Below are positions 58,751 to 64,000 of a stretch of 64,000 nt of DNA, piece by piece. This DNA is from an uncultured Bacteroidales bacterium. Lineage in GTDB: Bacteria > Bacteroidota > Bacteroidia > Bacteroidales > FEN-979. Under the pieces are notes generated by a model. It was not told the DNA's origin. It saw only the letters and a list, made by a program, of their open reading frames with translations, and did no database searches. Position numbers and translations under genes: made by a program. Every line of letters begins with the position of its first letter. Position 1 is the stretch's first letter. The stretch spans positions 35,711 to 99,710 of the forward strand of contig CAIWMX010000043.1 in NCBI GenBank assembly GCA_903913885.1, written 5' to 3'.

Positions 58751-61700
58751 ATGAGAAAAACATTTTACCTTCTGCTTCTAGCTGTAGGGCTGTCTCAATT
58801 TGCCTTCGGACAGCTTACAGGTACGTACACGATTCCGGGTGCACCCTATGCAACCATTGCATCCGCGATCACTGCACTGAACACTTCCGGTGTCGGTGCC
58901 GGCGGCGTTACTTTTAACGTCACTGCCGGGTATACCGAAACCTTCGCATCACCCACCGCGGGGACCATCACCACGAACACCGGGACTGCCGCCAACCAGA
59001 TTATCTTTCAGAAATCTGGTGCCGGGGCCGATCCAAAGATCACGGCTGCCACGGGAACAGGGACGATGGATGCCATCATCACCCTGGCCGGGGTGCAATA
59101 TGTCACCTTCAACGGGATAGATGTTTACGAAAATGCTGCCAACCTTACAGCCACCACGCAGATGGAGTGGGGATACGCAGTTCTGAAGAATTCGGCAACC
59201 CAGGGATCACAGAACATCACCATTAAAAATTGCACCATTTCCCTTAACAACACGAACATGGCGACCTGGGGTATCTATTCAAACAACCACACCTCAGCGT
59301 CAGTAACCTCGCTAACAGTAACAGCTGTTACCGGGCAAAATTCCAATAACAAATTTTACGGGAACACCATCACCAACTGCTATAACGGGATTTACCTTTA
59401 TGGATATGCTGATGCAACCGCCCCCTATGCCTATTATGACCAGAACAACGACATCGGGTCGTTGACCGGGAATACGATCAATAATTTTGGCGGCGGTGCT
59501 AATGCCGAATACATGATCTATGTTTATTACCAGAACGGAGTTACCATCGCGAATTCCAATATCAGCGGAACAAGCGCTACCGGTAACGGTAACATTTATG
59601 GTATCTATGGCGGCACGGCCACCAACGCCAATGCCAGTATCTATGGAAATACTGTTGCCATTGTCCAGACCGCTGCAACGACCGGGTACATCTACGGTAT
59701 ATACAGTACCGGTCTGGGTACGGGAGGCACGACAAATACGGTTAACATCTATAACAACACGGTTCAGAACTGCCAGGCACCTGCTTCAACCACCTCGTAT
59801 TTTTACGGGATCTATTATTCAGCCACGGCCATGACCATCAATTTTTATGGCAACACGGTGAACAACAACGTTTTTGGCGGCAGTTACTACATGTACCTGG
59901 CCTATTGCACATCAACAGCGGGAGGCACCACGAATGTATACAACAACACGGTGAGCAACAACTCGCGTTCAGGGTTGGGAACCCAGTCAGGTTCAGCCTA
60001 TCTGTATTGTCTGTATGTTACCGGCAGCGGAAGCACCGTCATTCACGACAACAATGTTTTCGGGAATTCCTGCCCGGCGCAGGCGACCTATAGCGCTTAT
60101 ATCTACGGGCTCTATTGCTCCAATTCGGCAACCAGCCAGACGGTTTACAACAACAGCGTTCACGACCAGACTATTACAAGTTCATATACCTCCGGTCATG
60201 CCCTTTACGGCATCTATTCCTATCCGGGAAGTGGCGGGGTTGCAACGAACGCCTTGTATAACAACAACGTGTACAACCTTACAATCACCAACAGCTCGTC
60301 AGGGTACGGCTATATCTATGGGATCTATGGTTACTATATGGGGAATATCTATAACAACAACCTCTACAATGTTACCGTCAACAGCGCCACGGGTTATGGA
60401 TATGGCTACGGCATTTACTTCGGCGGCGCCGGCGCATTTAACGTGTATAAAAACAGAGCATACAATATAAGCATGGCCGGGGCTTCCGGGTATTTTTACA
60501 CCATGTACATTACCGCTCCAACCACGGCAAATGTCTATAACAATTTTCTCAGTGATATCAGAACGCCGGCATCCACTTCCACCAGTGCGCTTCATGGTAT
60601 CTATATCAGCTCGGGAACCACGGTCAACATGTATTACAATACAGTTTACCTGAATTGCACCAACAGTTCCGCCACCACCTTCGGTTCCGACGCCGTGTAT
60701 GTGCCAACCGGCACCACTGCTGAACTGCGCAACAACATCTTAATCAACACCTCCACGGCCCCTGGCAGCACGACCTATTCTACCGCTGCCTACCGGAGAA
60801 GTTCCACAACACTGACTACCTACACCAATGCCTCCAACAACAACGATTTCTACGCGGGAACACCGAGCACAACCAACCTGATCATGACGGATGGGACCAA
60901 CAATTACCAGACGCTGGCTGCCTATAAAGCTGCAGTTACCCCCAGAGATATGGCGTCAATTACAGAACTGCCTCCGTTTGTGAATATCGCAACCACTCCC
61001 TATGATCTTCATATGAAGACCACCATTGCAACACAATGCGAAAGCGGTGGTGCAAACGTAGCCACCTTTACTAACGATTACGACGGCGATATCCGTCAGG
61101 GCAATGCCGGCTACACCGGTTCAGGCTCGGCTCCCGATATAGGAGCAGATGAATTCAACGGGATCCTCATGGATTTGACGCCACCTTCAATCGCCTATAC
61201 CCCGTTCTTAAACACGAACCTGTTCACTGCAAGGACCCTGACTACCACGATCTCGGATGCCAGCGGTGTTCCGACCAGCGGTGCCGGGTTACCCAGGTTA
61301 TACTGGAAAATAAATGCAGGAGCCTATTCCAGTGTCGCCGGAACATTTGTCAGCGGAAACACTTACACCTTCACCTTTGGCGCCGGTGTGGTGCTGAACG
61401 ACGTGGTATCATATTATATCGTGGCACAGGATGGATATTCCACTCCTAATGTTGGATCGAATCCGTCAACAGGGGCTGCAGGATATACAGCCAACCCTCC
61501 TGCCGCAGGAACTCCTCCAACCCCGAATACGTATACGATCGTCGGAAACATTTGCGGCACCTTCAATGTGGGTGTAGGCCAAACCTATACAACCCTGACA
61601 GCTGCAATCAACGACCTGAATAACAAGTATATGACCTGTGCCGTAAAATTTATTTTAACGGATGCAACCTACCCTGCGGAGACCTTCCCGATCTCAATCA

Positions 61701-64000
61701 ATGCAAATCCCGGGGCGAGTGCAGTGAACACACTGACTATTAAGCCCAACACAGGAATCACAGCTACCCTTACCGGGTCGGCAAATTCAGCCCCTCTGAT
61801 AAAAGTGCTTAACAGTTACACTACCATCGATGGATCAAATACTGCCGGCGGTTCGACACGAAACCTTACCATTTCAAATACATCGGTTACGGCACCGAAC
61901 ATCCTTTTACTGGGTTCAACGGGAACCACACCTTTGGTGAACTGTACAATTGCTAACTGTATTCTCATCAACGGGGTGAATACAAATTCAGGGGTCTTTG
62001 TTTCAGATGCTGCTACATTGGGCAATCCGGGATATTTTAACAATATCATATTCCAGAACAACAGTGTCCAGTTATCGTACATAGCTTTGTACGTTATTGC
62101 AAATCCTGCAACCGGTAACGGAAGCGGAATGGTTATAACCGGGAATGATTTCAGCACATCCGGCGCCAACTCAATCAGGCTGGTACCGATTTACGTGCAG
62201 GGAGTCGATGGCTTGACCGTTTCCAACAATACCATAGGAAATATTGTGAATACGCTTGATGCCTCCAATGAAACCGGAATCTGGCTTGCCACTGCTACGG
62301 TGAATGCCACCATTTCAGGAAATACGATCAGCGGTATGAGCGGATCCGCAGGAGCTCCAAGGGGAATTGCCATCTCTTCGGGCGTTCCGGCTGCCAATAT
62401 TGTGATCAACAATAATAACATTAACAATATTTCCACAGCTTCCACAGGCAGTGCGATGGGGATTTACTTCTTCTCTACAACCTCCGGCTGCAATATCTCA
62501 AACAACCAGATCAGCAATGTCAAGAATTCAAATACGGGCGGCTGGCTGGCATCGGGTTTGTACCTGGCCTCCACAGCTGCTGTCAGCGCAAGCTGCACGG
62601 TGATCAATAACGCTATATGGGATGTAGCCTCCTACGGTTATTCCAGTTATACATGGAATGCCAATGGTATAGTCATTTATTCCGGTTTCGGATACAATGT
62701 GTATCACAATACGGTGTATATGAATACCGATCAAACCATTGCAGGGATCCCTTCTGCGCTTTTTGTTTATTCTTCAGTAACCAATCCGGGTGCAATTGAT
62801 CTGAGAGACAACATTTTCACCAATGCAATGACCATCGGAACTGAAAGGTATACCATTTACTGCCTTGCGGCAAACACTGTTTTCAGCAACATCGACTATA
62901 ACGACTATTTTACCACCGGGTCAAACCTTGGGTATATCGGAAGTGCCCGTGCCACCCTGACGGATTTACAGACCGGTTTCGGCGGGAACCTGAATTCCCA
63001 GTCGCTCAACCCGACTTTCGTGGGAGCAAACCTTCATCCGACCAACATGGCTCTCGGGAAAAAAGGCGTTTACTTTGCCTCTGTTCCTACAGACCTTGCC
63101 GGAACAACCCGTACCAATCCTCCCGACATGGGGGTATATGAATTCGGTCCTACTCCGACTGTCATCACGCTCGCAGCAACTCCCATCAGTTCGACTACGG
63201 CTACCCTGAATGGCAGCATCAATGCCAATGCCATCACCACCAACAGTTTCTTTGATTACGGACTGACTACTGCCTATGGCACAAGTACTGCCGCGGTACC
63301 CGCGAGCGTTACCGGCTCAACAGTAACCGGCATCAGTCTTCCTGTCACAGGTCTTACGGCGCTTACAACCTATCATTACAGGGCAAGAGGCGTCACTACA
63401 GGTGGTATGATTATCTGGGGCAATGATATGACCTTTACCACGACGTCGCCTCCGCCAACAGTTGTCACCACAGCAGCTACAGCCATCACCGGCACAACAG
63501 CCACCCTCAACGGAACTGTGAACGCCAACAGCGCTTCCTCAACGGTTTCTTTTGATTATGGTCTGACTGTGGCTTACGGCACCAACGTTCCAGGGGTTCC
63601 TGTTACTATAACCGGCAGCACTGCCCAGGCATCGCTTGCCAACATCACAGGTCTGGCACCCAATACCCTGTATCACTTCAGGATCAACGGAACAAACGTG
63701 GGCGGAACAACCAACGGAGGTGACCTTACTTTCACCACCGCTGCCATCGCCCCAACGGTTACTACTACCGCTGCAACGGCCATTACCACCACCGGCGCCA
63801 CTGTGAACGGGATCGTCAATGCCAATAACTCATTAACGACGGTATACTTCGATTACGGGCTCACCGTAGCTTATGGTACAACGGTTAACGGAGTTCCCCC
63901 GACTGTGAGCGGGGCTGCCAACACCAACGTCAGCGCTGTGCTGACCGGTTTGACTACCGCAACCACTTACCATTACAGGGTACGTGGTGTTAATGGAGCC
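58751..64000 (+). CDS. Second giant secreted paralog, partial (at least 1750 aa, continues past window end)
   Basis: ATG at 58751: MRKTFYLLLLAVGLSQFAFGQLTGTYTIPGAPYATIASAITALNTSGVGAGGVTFNVTAGYTET..., read in frame by hand to the last codon at 64000 with no stop found. Same module order as 50109-57431. Missing from the ORF track. Confidence 0.92.
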   Translation, partial: MRKTFYLLLLAVGLSQFAFGQLTGTYTIPGAPYATIASAITALNTSGVGAGGVTFNVTAGYTETFASPTAGTITTNTGTAANQIIFQKSGAGADPKITAATGTGTMDAIITLAGVQYVTFNGIDVYENAANLTATTQMEWGYAVLKNSATQGSQNITIKNCTISLNNTNMATWGIYSNNHTSASVTSLTVTAVTGQNSNNKFYGNTITNCYNGIYLYGYADATAPYAYYDQNNDIGSLTGNTINNFGGGANAEYMIYVYYQNGVTIANSNISGTSATGNGNIYGIYGGTATNANASIYGNTVAIVQTAATTGYIYGIYSTGLGTGGTTNTVNIYNNTVQNCQAPASTTSYFYGIYYSATAMTINFYGNTVNNNVFGGSYYMYLAYCTSTAGGTTNVYNNTVSNNSRSGLGTQSGSAYLYCLYVTGSGSTVIHDNNVFGNSCPAQATYSAYIYGLYCSNSATSQTVYNNSVHDQTITSSYTSGHALYGIYSYPGSGGVATNALYNNNVYNLTITNSSSGYGYIYGIYGYYMGNIYNNNLYNVTVNSATGYGYGYGIYFGGAGAFNVYKNRAYNISMAGASGYFYTMYITAPTTANVYNNFLSDIRTPASTSTSALHGIYISSGTTVNMYYNTVYLNCTNSSATTFGSDAVYVPTGTTAELRNNILINTSTAPGSTTYSTAAYRRSSTTLTTYTNASNNNDFYAGTPSTTNLIMTDGTNNYQTLAAYKAAVTPRDMASITELPPFVNIATTPYDLHMKTTIATQCESGGANVATFTNDYDGDIRQGNAGYTGSGSAPDIGADEFNGILMDLTPPSIAYTPFLNTNLFTARTLTTTISDASGVPTSGAGLPRLYWKINAGAYSSVAGTFVSGNTYTFTFGAGVVLNDVVSYYIVAQDGYSTPNVGSNPSTGAAGYTANPPAAGTPPTPNTYTIVGNICGTFNVGVGQTYTTLTAAINDLNNKYMTCAVKFILTDATYPAETFPISINANPGASAVNTLTIKPNTGITATLTGSANSAPLIKVLNSYTTIDGSNTAGGSTRNLTISNTSVTAPNILLLGSTGTTPLVNCTIANCILINGVNTNSGVFVSDAATLGNPGYFNNIIFQNNSVQLSYIALYVIANPATGNGSGMVITGNDFSTSGANSIRLVPIYVQGVDGLTVSNNTIGNIVNTLDASNETGIWLATATVNATISGNTISGMSGSAGAPRGIAISSGVPAANIVINNNNINNISTASTGSAMGIYFFSTTSGCNISNNQISNVKNSNTGGWLASGLYLASTAAVSASCTVINNAIWDVASYGYSSYTWNANGIVIYSGFGYNVYHNTVYMNTDQTIAGIPSALFVYSSVTNPGAIDLRDNIFTNAMTIGTERYTIYCLAANTVFSNIDYNDYFTTGSNLGYIGSARATLTDLQTGFGGNLNSQSLNPTFVGANLHPTNMALGKKGVYFASVPTDLAGTTRTNPPDMGVYEFGPTPTVITLAATPISSTTATLNGSINANAITTNSFFDYGLTTAYGTSTAAVPASVTGSTVTGISLPVTGLTALTTYHYRARGVTTGGMIIWGNDMTFTTTSPPPTVVTTAATAITGTTATLNGTVNANSASSTVSFDYGLTVAYGTNVPGVPVTITGSTAQASLANITGLAPNTLYHFRINGTNVGGTTNGGDLTFTTAAIAPTVTTTAATAITTTGATVNGIVNANNSLTTVYFDYGLTVAYGTTVNGVPPTVSGAANTNVSAVLTGLTTATTYHYRVRGVNGA

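Overview
A 64 kb chromosomal window from a Bacteroidetes/Bacteroidales-like genome, judged by a porP/gldKLMN type IX secretion (T9SS) cluster, PorW/SprE-like lipoprotein, S46 peptidase, HU-CCDC81/SPOR protein, mutA/mutB and TAnnTTTG-type promoters. Most of it is housekeeping: fabD (partial), folE, QueD-like, bactofilin/AtpZ, dxr, rseP, recG, pheT, secG, groESL, rlmN, ade, yebC, ackA, kdsB, trmB. The accessory part is the right end. A 2440-aa secreted multidomain protein carries a T9SS C-terminal sorting domain. A second giant paralog starts at 58751 and runs off the window; it is absent from the ORF track because it has no stop in the window. Both contain long Asn/Tyr-rich beta-helix-like repeats with a recurring YGIY motif and tandem 'FDYGLTVAYGT' modules; the first also has PKD-like repeats. 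Other points for follow-up: a one-base frameshift at a C5 run splitting mutB; a CheY-like regulator between mutA and mutB; a perfect-arm palindrome in the promoter of an ArsR-family gene; several families of 7-, 8- and 9-bp intergenic tandem arrays, some abutting start codons or containing stop codons; and a bactofilin-AtpZ group not followed by ATP synthase genes. No tRNA, rRNA, CRISPR array or transposase was recognised by eye. All family assignments come from motif recognition, not database searches.
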